This document shows, in pieces, positions 33,328-41,215 of a stretch of 64,000 nucleotides of DNA. Both the position numbers and the translations under genes were made by a program. The notes under the pieces are model-generated. The model did not search any database and was not told the DNA's origin. It saw nothing but the letters and a program-made list of their open reading frames with translations. Source of the DNA: Gemmata massiliana (lineage in GTDB: Bacteria; Planctomycetota; Planctomycetia; Gemmatales; Gemmataceae); the NCBI GenBank assembly GCA_000531095.1, contig HG799467.1, positions 62,001-126,000 of the forward strand, read 5' to 3'. Numbering within the stretch: the stretch's first letter is position 1; each line of letters opens with the position of its first letter.

Positions 33328-34113
33328 TCAATCGGGCGTGCCGCGGAACCGGTGCTCGAGTTCGCGGAGCCGGGCTTCGAGGGCGCGCAAACGGCGTTCT
33401 TGCATTTGCATCACGAGTGCGGTGGCCAACCCCAGCGTGCCTACACCGGCGAGCGCGAGGGCCGCGTTCGAGGGTGCGAGTACGGCCCCGCCCACAAGCG
33501 CAAACGCAGTCACGACCAGCACCGGCAGCACGCGGAACAGGGGCCAGTCGCGCAACTTGCGCTCGGGTTGTCGGAGGAGCCATTCGAGGCGCCGCGAAGG
33601 GACTGCTTCTTCGCCCTCGTTTTCACCTGCGAAGGGAACGGACGTTTGTTCCCACTGGGACCAGTCGTAACCGATTAGTCCGGCGATCAGTCCCGCGAGT
33701 GCCCACGGGATTGAGGAACTGACGATTGGGTGCCACCATTCGCTCAGTGCAACGACCGCCGGAACGCTCAACCCGCCGCCGATGACTCCCACAAGAACAC
33801 CGATCGCGCCGAAAGTTGCTGCGACCGTGTCGCGTTCGCTCCCGCCGCGGAGCAGACCAGCGACAGCGCCCGCAGTGAGCCCCGCGATACTGGAGAAGCC
33901 GCCGAGGAGCAGAGAAATCAGGATCGTGTGGTCGGTCAATTCGGTCGAAATGACCCCGAACGGGAACCCAAAAATGAGGACGGTGAGTACACCGGCCCAC
34001 CCGCCACCGGCACAAATCGCACCAGCCAGTCCCCAGCGAATCGCGGTGACCGCACCGCTCGGGGCCGATGTCGTGGGTACAGCGGGATCGGGCAACGTGT
34101 TCGCCAGTGACAT
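33328..34113 (-). CDS. Polytopic membrane protein of unknown function (261 aa)
   Basis: About six hydrophobic segments, for example WAGVLTVLIFGFPFGVI, LLLGGFSSIAGLTAGAVAGL, FGAIGVLVGVIGGGL and FRVLPVLVVTAFALVGGAVL, then a C-terminal coiled coil (MQMQERRLRALEARLRELEH). I choose the ATG at 34113 because GAGGGAACC precedes it; the frame extends to 34152. No family recognised. Convergent with the ccsBA gene. Confidence 0.65.
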   Translation of the reverse strand: MSLANTLPDPAVPTTSAPSGAVTAIRWGLAGAICAGGGWAGVLTVLIFGFPFGVISTELTDHTILISLLLGGFSSIAGLTAGAVAGLLRGGSERDTVAATFGAIGVLVGVIGGGLSVPAVVALSEWWHPIVSSSIPWALAGLIAGLIGYDWSQWEQTSVPFAGENEGEEAVPSRRLEWLLRQPERKLRDWPLFRVLPVLVVTAFALVGGAVLAPSNAALALAGVGTLGLATALVMQMQERRLRALEARLRELEHRFRGTPD

Positions 34114-34174
34114 GGTTCCCTCGGCGCCGGCCCGGGAACGATCTTCCATCACGTAAAGTGAGTGGGCGAAACGT

Positions 34175-34228
34175 GCGGTGGCGTCATCACCACATCCGCG
34201 TTACCGGGTGTAGTGATGACGCCACCGC
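34175..34228. terminator. 19-bp hairpin between two minus-strand genes
   Basis: Arms 34175-34193 and 34210-34228 pair over 19 bp with one mismatch (16-base loop). It is 22 bases past the stop of the lipoprotein gene at 34250 and ahead of the start of 33328-34113, so it separates the two transcripts. Confidence 0.7.
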
Positions 34229-34249
34229 TCGGGTCTGATTTCGTGCCCG

Positions 34250-34942
34250 TTACTTCTTCCAGTCCGGTGCCGGGGCGGAACTGCCCATCTGCTTGCGGAT
34301 GCTCTCGCCGCGCTCGGACTGTTTCAGCAGCGGTGCGACGCGGTCGAGGTCGGCCGGGTCGAAGCCCGCGCCTTTCAGCAGGTCGCGCGCGGCCTGTGCT
34401 GCGTCGGCCGCGTCGACGCCCCGGTTGCCGCGCGGGAAACGCTTCTCGTGGAACGCGAGGTTCGCCTGTTGCCCGGCGTCGACGGGCGTGCCGCCCCCGA
34501 GGACCGGGCTGCCGCCGAAACTCGCGTCCCGGATCGGGTCGACGTCGCGCCCCACGCTCTTCGCGGACCGCTTTTCGGCCACCATCTGGCCCAGTTCGGC
34601 GCACAACACGGCCGCGAGTTCCGCGTCCGTCTTGCACTTGTTCACCAACCCCTCGCTGATCCAGAGCTGTTCCGTGCCGTGGTGGAACAGGACCGATTCC
34701 TTCACGCCGGCCGTGAAAATGAGCGGCTCGATCCCCGTGAACGTGTTCTGCGCGAGGATCTTCCGGCCGAGCACCTCGACGCGCTCCGCGACGGGCAGCG
34801 ACGCCTTCGGCGGGTTCTTGGGGTCGAAGCCGGGATTGTCGTCCCACCCGAGCGCCCGTGACACGGACCACTCGCCGTCGTGCATGCACCCGGTCGAAGA
34901 GAGCAGGGCGAGGCCCGCGACCAGCGCGGCGAGACGGTTCAT
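34250..34942 (-). CDS. Lipoprotein with degenerate M48 peptidase-like domain
   Basis: 230 aa, lipoprotein signal (LVAGLALLSSTGC, lipobox). The middle (LWISEGLVNKCKTDAELAAV, then LCAELGQMVAEKRSA) aligns with the part of M48 metallopeptidases that should read HELGHV: here both metal-binding His are replaced (AELGQ). The protein is therefore probably inactive as a peptidase. Following residues are Asp/Gly-rich. A chaperone or structural envelope role is conceivable. Start ATG 34942; AAGGGGCACC precedes it. Confidence 0.65.
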   Translation of the reverse strand: MNRLAALVAGLALLSSTGCMHDGEWSVSRALGWDDNPGFDPKNPPKASLPVAERVEVLGRKILAQNTFTGIEPLIFTAGVKESVLFHHGTEQLWISEGLVNKCKTDAELAAVLCAELGQMVAEKRSAKSVGRDVDPIRDASFGGSPVLGGGTPVDAGQQANLAFHEKRFPRGNRGVDAADAAQAARDLLKGAGFDPADLDRVAPLLKQSERGESIRKQMGSSAPAPDWKK

Positions 34943-35047
34943 AACGGGTGCCCCTTTGTCTTAAAGAATGGCGCCCCGCATACCGAAGAAGAGAAGTGCT
35001 GTCGAGAGACTTTCGCACCAAATCGCCGCGTGAAACTGCGCAAAAGA

Positions 35048-35086
35048 GTGAACCCGGCGAGCGTCGCGTGCGCTCACCGGGTTCAC
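35048..35086. terminator. Hairpin terminator after the transaldolase-like gene
   Basis: Arms 35048-35063 and 35071-35086 pair over 16 positions with one mismatch (core GTGAACCCGG). It starts 29 bases past the transaldolase-like stop at 35115 in its direction of transcription and closes the sugar block. Confidence 0.7.
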
Positions 35087-35114
35087 CCAGCTACCTCGTT
35101 GTCAGCGCCCGCAC

Positions 35115-35819
35115 TCAGGCGGCGCGCTTCAGTTGGTTCGCCTGAACCGCCTGTTCCCAGGCGCGGAACTCGGTCATGAACTGGCCCACGGCCTCGTCCG
35201 TCTTCGGGTGGCCGCACATTTGCGGGAAGAACTTCGGCGGTACCGTGATGATGTGCGCCCCGGCCTGGATCGCCTCGTTCACGTCCACGAGGTGCCGGAT
35301 GCTGCCGACGATGATCTCGCTGTCCAGCCCGCGCCGGTCGAGCGACTCGCGGGTCGAGCGGACCACCGAGCCGGCGTCGTAGCCGATGTCCCGGATGCGC
35401 CCCCAGAACAGGCTGACGTACTTCGCGCCGGCGCTGGCGGCCATCACCGCTTGGTTGTACGACATGCAGCACGTGCAGTTCACCGGCACGCCGCGCTTGG
35501 CCAGTTGCGCGATCACCTTCAGCTCGTTCCACCCGATCGGGATCTTGATGTTCAGGTACGGGTAGTCGCCGAACTCGTTGACGAACTGCTCCGCCTGGTC
35601 GGCCATCTTCGCCGGGTCGGTGGTGTTCACCTCGACGCTCAGCGGGATCTTCGCGTCGTGCTTGATGAGCGCGTCGATCATCGAGCGGATGTGCTCGCCG
35701 AAGTCGACGCAGTTGGACCGCGCGATGAGCATCGGGTTGGTGGTGACGCCCGACGCGAACCCGCGCTCGAGGCACGTTTCCAGTTCCTTCACGTCCGCGG
35801 TATCGACGAACAGTTTCAT
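35115..35819 (-). CDS. Transaldolase/fructose-6-phosphate aldolase-family protein
   Basis: A 234-aa short-form transaldolase. Visible motifs: MKLFVDTADVKELETCLERG, then GVTTNPMLIARS (substrate-binding), YLNIKIPIGWNEL with the Schiff-base lysine, and a C-terminal DEAVGQFMTEF helix. The short class includes fructose-6-phosphate aldolases and sedoheptulose-7-phosphate transaldolases. It is the last gene of the heptose block, and sedoheptulose-7-P is the starting substrate for the pathway, so supplying or balancing that intermediate is a reasonable inference, not shown. Start ATG 35819 (the frame extends 20 codons upstream). Confidence 0.8.
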   Translation of the reverse strand: MKLFVDTADVKELETCLERGFASGVTTNPMLIARSNCVDFGEHIRSMIDALIKHDAKIPLSVEVNTTDPAKMADQAEQFVNEFGDYPYLNIKIPIGWNELKVIAQLAKRGVPVNCTCCMSYNQAVMAASAGAKYVSLFWGRIRDIGYDAGSVVRSTRESLDRRGLDSEIIVGSIRHLVDVNEAIQAGAHIITVPPKFFPQMCGHPKTDEAVGQFMTEFRAWEQAVQANQLKRAA

Positions 35820-35844
35820 GCCAGCCCCCGTTTGTGAATATGTT

Positions 35845-36405
35845 TCAAGCGGCCGAGCGCCCCGCGACCTCGCCCGCACTCGTTGCCAGAACCCAGTCCG
35901 CGGCGCCCGAGATGTCGGGCGCCATGTGATCCGGAGCGCACCGCTCCGGTTGGCCGAACGGTGTATCGATCAACACGCCGCGACAGCCCGCGGCGTGCGC
36001 CGCCGCGATGTCGCTCCAGCGGTCCCCGATCAGGAACGCGCCGGACAGGTCCAAATCCCATTTCGCCGCCGCCGCGGTAAGCATCCCGGGCTTCGGCTTG
36101 CGGCACGTGCACTTGTCTGCGGTGTCGTGGAAGCACGCGAACACGTCGAGCAGCGGGAGCGCGCGGTACAGTTCCGCGTTGATCCGCTCGACTGCGGCGC
36201 GCGTCTGCGTCCCGCGGGCGACGTCCGGCTGGTTCGTCACGACGACGAGTACGAACCCGGCCCCGCGCAGTCGCGCGAGCGCGCGCTCGACACCGGGGAG
36301 CAGTTCGAGTTCGTCCACGCTCGCCGGCGGGCGCGTGGTGCCGCCCTCGGGGAACGCTTTGTTCAGCACCCCGTCGCGGTCCAGGAACACGACCCGCTGC
36401 CCCAT
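35845..36405 (-). CDS. gmhB: D-glycero-D-manno-heptose 1,7-bisphosphate phosphatase
   Basis: HAD-type phosphatase that removes the C7 phosphate of heptose 1,7-bisphosphate. HAD motifs in order: VFLDRDGVLNKA (motif I, nucleophile Asp), VVVTNQPDVARG (motif II), CRKPKPGML (motif III) and FLIGDRWSDIAAA (motif IV). The GmhB-specific zinc loop CFHDTADKCTCR is present. 186 aa, the family's usual size. Its stop lies 25 bases before the transaldolase-like gene, and gmhA is directly upstream. Confidence 0.88.
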   Translation of the reverse strand: MGQRVVFLDRDGVLNKAFPEGGTTRPPASVDELELLPGVERALARLRGAGFVLVVVTNQPDVARGTQTRAAVERINAELYRALPLLDVFACFHDTADKCTCRKPKPGMLTAAAAKWDLDLSGAFLIGDRWSDIAAAHAAGCRGVLIDTPFGQPERCAPDHMAPDISGAADWVLATSAGEVAGRSAA

Positions 36406-36454
36406 TGCGAAACCCCACCGTACCGCGAATCTGTTACTTTTACCCCGCCGGTGA

Positions 36455-37075
36455 CTACGCGACCTTCTTCGCGTCGGCCGCGGCCGTTGATTCCCACTTG
36501 GTCGCGGCGGCCTTGAGTGCCGGGTGCGTGACGAACAGGTGCCATACCACCGCCTGGAACGCTTCCGCGTGCGGGGTGACGTGGGCCGCGTTCACCGTGG
36601 GCACGATCACGCAGGCGTCCGCGACCTTCGCGGTGTACCCGCCGTCGCGCCCGACGATCCCGCACACGGTCGCGCCCACGGCCTTCGCGTGCTGGACGGC
36701 GCGCACGAGGTTCGGGCTGACGTTGCGCTCCAGGTCGCCGCCGCCGACGGAAAATACAAGGATGCCGTCCTTCGCGTTCAGCCGGCTGCCGCGGAGCCAC
36801 TCGACGAACACCGTCTCCCAGCCCTCGTCGTTGGTGCGGGCCGTGAGTTCGGACACGTTGTCGGTCGGCGAGTACGTCTCGATGCCCGCGATCTTGCGGA
36901 AGTCGTTGACGGCGTGTGCCGCGTTCGCGGCGCTGCCCCCGACGCCGAGGATGAACAGGCGCCCGCCGCGCCCGCGCACGCTCGCGAGCGCGTCCACGAC
37001 CTGATCGATGGCGCCGGTGTCGAGCCGGGCGATGATTTCGCTCGCTTCGGCGAGGAACTGCTTCGTGAAGGACAT
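36455..37075 (-). CDS. gmhA: Phosphoheptose isomerase (SIS family)
   Basis: Converts sedoheptulose-7-phosphate to D-glycero-D-manno-heptose-7-phosphate, the first step of the pathway. SIS-domain sugar-phosphate binding loop LFILGVGGSAANAAHAV and a second SIS motif in ILVFSVGGGDLERNV; the C-terminal acidic/His region is ...PHAEAFQAVVWHLF. 206 aa. The identification as GmhA rather than another SIS protein rests on the neighbours gmhB, hddA and the nucleotidyltransferase. Start ATG at 37075. Confidence 0.8.
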   Translation of the reverse strand: MSFTKQFLAEASEIIARLDTGAIDQVVDALASVRGRGGRLFILGVGGSAANAAHAVNDFRKIAGIETYSPTDNVSELTARTNDEGWETVFVEWLRGSRLNAKDGILVFSVGGGDLERNVSPNLVRAVQHAKAVGATVCGIVGRDGGYTAKVADACVIVPTVNAAHVTPHAEAFQAVVWHLFVTHPALKAAATKWESTAAADAKKVA

Positions 37076-37105
37076 TGGAGCGACTCCGTTCGCTGTAGGA
37101 TCAGA

Positions 37106-37150
37106 GAACCTAACCCCCGCCCCCCTTCCCTAAGAAGGAAGGGGGAGCAG
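37106..37150. repeat. C-rich palindromic intergenic repeat, copy 1
   Basis: Between gmhA and the nucleotidyltransferase gene. The text runs AACCTAACCCCCGCC, then CCTTCCCTAAGAAGG and AAGGGGGAG, a near-palindrome with C-rich left and G-rich right arms. Similar text is found at 50428-50476 and a half-copy at 59807-59825, so it is a dispersed repeat, probably REP-like. Confidence 0.6.
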
Positions 37151-37193
37151 GATTCGGCCCGTCCCTTAATTGGGTCAGGGGCGCACTCGCACC

Positions 37194-37907
37194 TTACGCC
37201 GCGCGGCTCAGAACGAACTGCTCCGCCTCGCGCAGGCCCGACGGCGACCCGATCTCGTAGAACCGCTTCGTCACCTCGAAGCCGACCATCTCGCCGGTCG
37301 CGACCAGCGCGCTGTACAGTTCCGCGAGGTCCGACGGCTGGCCCGCCGGGATGCGCTCGATCGCGGCCCGGCGCAACAGCGACAGCCCGTAGTCGATGTG
37401 CGTCATGTCCGGGGTCGCGTCCTGCTTGCTGTACCGCAAGAGGCGCCCGCGCTGGAAGAGCACGTTGCTCTTGTCGAAGCTGTTCTCGTTGTGGAACACG
37501 GTCATCAGCCCGAGCGCGGTGTGCGACAGGGAATCGAAGACGCGCGCGTAATCCACGTCGAGGAGCGAGTCGCCGTACAGCACGAAACAGCCGTCGCCGA
37601 TGAGCGGCAGTGCCCGGCGCACCGCGCCGCCGGTGCCGCGCAGGGTCGGGCCGTCTTCCGAGTACCGGACGCGGAGGCCGAACCGCGCGCCGTCGCCCAC
37701 GTAGTCCCGGATCTGGTCCGCGAAGTGGCCGACGCACATCACGACCTCGCGGACGCCTTGCTCGTACAGATCCTCGAACTGGTGATCCACGAACGGGCGC
37801 CCGGCGACCGGTACCAGCGCCTTGGGGATCGCCTTCGCGACGTCGCCCAGGCGCGTGGCCTTGCCGCCGGCGAGGATCAGAACGGGTGTCGAAGCGAGGT
37901 CCGTCAC
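37194..37907 (-). CDS. hddC: HddC-like sugar-phosphate nucleotidyltransferase
   Basis: 237 aa. Probably transfers GMP (or another NMP) to the heptose-1-phosphate, the last step of the GDP-heptose route. Signature VLILAGGKATRLGD at residues 10-23 (GGxGTRLxxxT-type activator motif), IPKALVPVAGRPFVDHQ, and the catalytic Asp region CFVLYGDSLLDVDY. HddC and related nucleotidyltransferases share these, so GDP specificity is inferred from the neighbouring kinase and phosphatase. Start GTG at 37907; AAGG lies 9 bases upstream. Confidence 0.75.
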   Translation of the reverse strand: MTDLASTPVLILAGGKATRLGDVAKAIPKALVPVAGRPFVDHQFEDLYEQGVREVVMCVGHFADQIRDYVGDGARFGLRVRYSEDGPTLRGTGGAVRRALPLIGDGCFVLYGDSLLDVDYARVFDSLSHTALGLMTVFHNENSFDKSNVLFQRGRLLRYSKQDATPDMTHIDYGLSLLRRAAIERIPAGQPSDLAELYSALVATGEMVGFEVTKRFYEIGSPSGLREAEQFVLSRAA

Positions 37908-37966
37908 GGGCGCTACCTTACTTTGTGATTTTCGTGCGTGCGGGGAGCCGGGGCCGCTGTACCGAG

Positions 37967-38992
37967 TTACGCCGCCCGCCGCACCGCGGGGCGCAGCGCC
38001 GGCGAGGGCGTCGCGCCGCTCACGATCCGCGTGCCCTCGAAGTCGAACCGGAACGGAACCTGTTGCAACCCGGCTTCGGTCATCGCGTCGGTGAGTTGTT
38101 CGGCGTCCTCGGTGTAGAACATGAGGAACCCGCCGCCACCGGCGCCGATCAGCTTGCCGCCCAAACCGCCGTGCTTGAGCCCGAGGTCGTACCACTCGTC
38201 GATGCGGGAGTTCGACATGTTCCCGCTGCGCTTCTTCTTCGAGCGCCAGTGGACGTTCATCAGTTCCGCGAAGCCCCGCAGGTCGCCGCCCTCGAGGGCG
38301 TCCTTACTCTTCAGCCCGAGATCCTTGATGAAGTGCAGGTTGTCGATCATCGACTGGTCGGCGGCTTTCGTCTTCGTGTCCTGCTCGCGCAGCACCTCGG
38401 ACGCGGACCGCGTGTAGCCGGTGAAGTACAGCACCAGGTTCTGTTCGAGCTTACGGAGCGTGTCCGACGACGCCCGGAGCGGCCAGTATTCGACGTGCCC
38501 GTCCGGGTGGAACCGGAAGCACGTGACCCCGCCGACCGCGGCGATGAACTGGTCCTGCTTGCCGACCGGTTCGCGGAGCCGGTCGATCTCGATGTGGCAC
38601 GCTTGCTCGGCGATCTCGGCGGCACTCGGGTTCCCGTTGCGGAGCGCGTGCAGCCCGCGCAGGAGCGCCGTGCAGAAGCTCCCGGACGACCCCAACCCCG
38701 TGCCGGCCGGGATGTCGGCCATCGCCGCGATCTCCAGCCCGTCCGCGGGCAGGCCCACGAGCCGCATCGCCTCGCGCACCAGCGGGTGCTGGATGGCGCC
38801 GACGTCCGTGACGCGCTCGGTCTGCGAGTACTTGAGGATCATCTCCGGCAGGATGGTCCGGTTGATGACGATGTGGACGTGCCGGTCGATGGCCGCGGCG
38901 ACGAGGAACCCGGTGTGGTCGCGGTAGTACGACGGCAGGTCGGTCCCACCACCACCGAGCGAGATGCGGAGCGGACTTCGCGTGATAATCAT
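37967..38992 (-). CDS. hddA: D-glycero-alpha-D-manno-heptose-7-phosphate kinase (GHMP)
   Basis: Phosphorylates C1 of the heptose-7-phosphate. GHMP kinase motifs: PLRISLGGGGTDLPSYY at the N-terminus, AGTGLGSSGSFCTALLRG as the ATP-binding glycine/serine loop, and GAGGGGFLMF near the C-terminus. HddA is distinguished from galactokinase and mevalonate kinase by the start RSPLRISLGGGGTD and the length (341 aa). Its place next to gmhA/gmhB and the nucleotidyltransferase is decisive. Start ATG at 38992. Confidence 0.88.
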   Translation of the reverse strand: MIITRSPLRISLGGGGTDLPSYYRDHTGFLVAAAIDRHVHIVINRTILPEMILKYSQTERVTDVGAIQHPLVREAMRLVGLPADGLEIAAMADIPAGTGLGSSGSFCTALLRGLHALRNGNPSAAEIAEQACHIEIDRLREPVGKQDQFIAAVGGVTCFRFHPDGHVEYWPLRASSDTLRKLEQNLVLYFTGYTRSASEVLREQDTKTKAADQSMIDNLHFIKDLGLKSKDALEGGDLRGFAELMNVHWRSKKKRSGNMSNSRIDEWYDLGLKHGGLGGKLIGAGGGGFLMFYTEDAEQLTDAMTEAGLQQVPFRFDFEGTRIVSGATPSPALRPAVRRAA

Positions 38993-39160
38993 CGGTCACT
39001 CCGCTTCCGTGCGGTGTGGTACTTCGGGATAACCGCGCATCGCGCGGTATTGTAAGGGTCGGTTACGGGGCCTACTCTGCTTCAGAGTTTGCCGAAAAAA
39101 CCGCTTGGTTCGTCGCTCGCCTTCTCGAACCGTTTCCCGCTCGGTGCTCGGCTCTGGCCG

Positions 39161-40159
39161 TTATGCCGCGCGCTTCGCCTCGCCGGATTGCTGGTACACA
39201 GCCGCGACCACGTCGAGGGCCGCGATCGCGTCCGTTAGCGTCGCGCCCATCCCCGTCGTGCCCGCGATCGCGTTCTCGAAGTCCCGGAACTCGGCGTTCC
39301 ACGACGTGTCTTCGCCCGGGTACTCCCAGATGGTCGTTTCCGGCGGGCCCATTTGCGGCAGCATGCGGTAGTACGCGAGCCGTTCGACGCCGTAGCTCCC
39401 ACCAAGCCCATCGATCTGGAGCTTCCCGGTGCGGCCGTAGATTTCCAGGCAGAACAGGTTCTTCCACTCGGAGCAGCTCGCGTGCAGCCACCCCACTTGC
39501 CCGCCCGCGTGGTGCAGGCAGACGAACCCGTTGTCCTCGACCGGCATGTCCCAGAAGAACGTCCCCGCGAACCCGTTCACGCTCGCCACGTCGCCGAGGA
39601 ACCAGCGCGTGAGGTCGATCAGGTGAACGCCCTGGTCGAGCAACTCGCCACCACCCGCGAGCGCCGGGTCCGCGCGCCACTCGCGATCGTAGCCCACGCG
39701 CCCGCCGTGCCCGTAGCGCCCGCGGACGAACATCATCGGCCCGCACGCGCCCGCGTCGACGAGTTCCCGCGCCTTGCGGAGGGCCGGGTGGAACCGGTGG
39801 TTGAACCCGACGCGGACCGTTACCCCCGCGCCCTTCGCCGCGGCCGCAACGGGGCGGAGTTCGTCCGCCGAACGCGCTGCCGGCTTCTCCACGAGAACGT
39901 GCTTACCCGCGCGAACGGCCCCGAGCGTGATCGCTGCGAGCGCGTCGTTGATCGTCGCGACGACGACCGCGTCGATGTCGGTCCGGGCGACCAGTTCGCG
40001 CCAGTCCGTGGCCGGCACACAACCCGGGTACGATTTGGCGAGCTGGGCCGCGCGCTCCGGGACCGCGTCCGCGGTGCCCGCGACGGTGTGCCCCAGTGCC
40101 GCGATGGACTTCGCGCGCTTCCCGCCGATCAACCCGCACCCCACGATGGCTACGCGCAC
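39161..40159 (-). CDS. Gfo/Idh/MocA-family sugar dehydrogenase-like protein
   Basis: 332-aa NAD(P)-dependent oxidoreductase with VAIVGCGLIGGKRAKSI (GxGxxG) and HVLVEKPAARSADELR (the EKP motif with the catalytic Lys), and a C-terminal substrate-binding domain with LLDQGVHLIDLTRWFLGD. The sugar substrate cannot be predicted from sequence; within this block it may modify a nucleotide sugar or a precursor. Start GTG at 40159 overlaps the SDR's stop by 10 bases, with GGAAG ahead. Confidence 0.8.
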   Translation of the reverse strand: MRVAIVGCGLIGGKRAKSIAALGHTVAGTADAVPERAAQLAKSYPGCVPATDWRELVARTDIDAVVVATINDALAAITLGAVRAGKHVLVEKPAARSADELRPVAAAAKGAGVTVRVGFNHRFHPALRKARELVDAGACGPMMFVRGRYGHGGRVGYDREWRADPALAGGGELLDQGVHLIDLTRWFLGDVASVNGFAGTFFWDMPVEDNGFVCLHHAGGQVGWLHASCSEWKNLFCLEIYGRTGKLQIDGLGGSYGVERLAYYRMLPQMGPPETTIWEYPGEDTSWNAEFRDFENAIAGTTGMGATLTDAIAALDVVAAVYQQSGEAKRAA

Positions 40160-41025
40160 TTCTTCCACCCCCCGCGGTCGTCCGGTGTGATCCGGCGCAG
40201 CGTGTAAATGTCGCCGGCCGCCAGTTCGTCTTTCTTCTCGGGCAGGGCCGCCCAGTCGTCCCACACCGCACTAATCAGGCGCCCGGAGATCCCGTCGGAC
40301 GCGGCAGACGCCAACCACGTTACGAGTGCCGCGGCCTTGTCCGGGGGCGTGCCGCCGTTCGCACCTCGGGCGACCGCGGCTTCGTACTCGGCCCGTGCCC
40401 GGCCCGGCCCGGCGGCCAACACTTCGTTCAGCATGCGGGTGTTCATGGCACCGGGCGCGACTGCGTTGACTGTGACGCCAGTGCCGGCCAATTCCTGGGC
40501 GAGGGTCTCGGTGAGCCGGACCAGCGCGCACTTGGACGCGGCGTAGGCGGCGAAGTCCGGGCGCGGACCGGTCGCGCCGCCCCCGGAAACGTTAATCACG
40601 CGCCCGAACCCGCGCTCGATCATATTCGGGAGTACCGCTCGGGTAAGCCACACCGGAGCGAGCAGGTTAACACGGAACACGTCCTCCCAGCCGTCTCCGC
40701 CTTCGGCCACGAACGGCCCGATTGCGCCCTGAACGGCTGCGTTGTTTACGAGGACATCGACGCGCCCAAAGTCGGACAGGCACGACGCGATCGCGGCTTC
40801 GGTGCCGGCGCGGTCCGTCAAGTCGACCGGGTAGACGCGCGCCTCGGAGCCCTCGGCCCGAACCGCATCGGCGGCTTGTTGAAGCGCGCCGGCATCACGG
40901 GCCAGTAGCCCCAAACGCGCCCCGTTCGCGGCGAGCGCTCGGGCGAGGGCCAACCCCAGTCCCCGGGACGCGCCCGTAACAACAGCGACGCGGTCGGCCA
41001 GTGGCTTCACGGTCCGCGAATCCAT
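40150..41025 (-). CDS. Short-chain dehydrogenase/reductase
   Basis: 291 aa. Classical SDR: VAVVTGASRGLGLALA (TGxxxGxG), VLVNNAAVQGA (NNAG-type) and the catalytic AAYAASKCALVRLTE (YxxxK) with GGATG before it. The C-terminal extension of about 40 residues is unusual (DDWAALPEKKDELAAGDIYT). The start ATG at 41025 is preceded by GGAAGGACGCC. Substrate unknown; its coupling to the Gfo/Idh gene suggests they act on the same sugar. Confidence 0.8.
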   Translation of the reverse strand: MDSRTVKPLADRVAVVTGASRGLGLALARALAANGARLGLLARDAGALQQAADAVRAEGSEARVYPVDLTDRAGTEAAIASCLSDFGRVDVLVNNAAVQGAIGPFVAEGGDGWEDVFRVNLLAPVWLTRAVLPNMIERGFGRVINVSGGGATGPRPDFAAYAASKCALVRLTETLAQELAGTGVTVNAVAPGAMNTRMLNEVLAAGPGRARAEYEAAVARGANGGTPPDKAAALVTWLASAASDGISGRLISAVWDDWAALPEKKDELAAGDIYTLRRITPDDRGGWKKCA

Positions 41026-41164
41026 CCGGCGTCCTTCCGGAGACAACGGCCAATCACCGGTCACGGTAATTTGCACGGGTTGGGAATAAGAACGAAGCGT
41101 CTATAGCCGAGGTGAGAAACACGCTGCAAGGCCAACTGTGGTGTTCGGGGCCTTTGTAACAAGT

Positions 41165-41192
41165 GAGGCCCGGGGCGGGTGCCCCGGGCCTC
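41165..41192. terminator. 12-bp perfect hairpin terminator
   Basis: GAGGCCCGGGGC (41165-41176) and GCCCCGGGCCTC (41181-41192) with a GGGT loop. It is 24 bases past the stop of the epimerase gene (41216) in its direction of transcription. Confidence 0.8.
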
Positions 41193-41215
41193 GTGTGGCG
41201 CGTGCCTTGCAAGCG

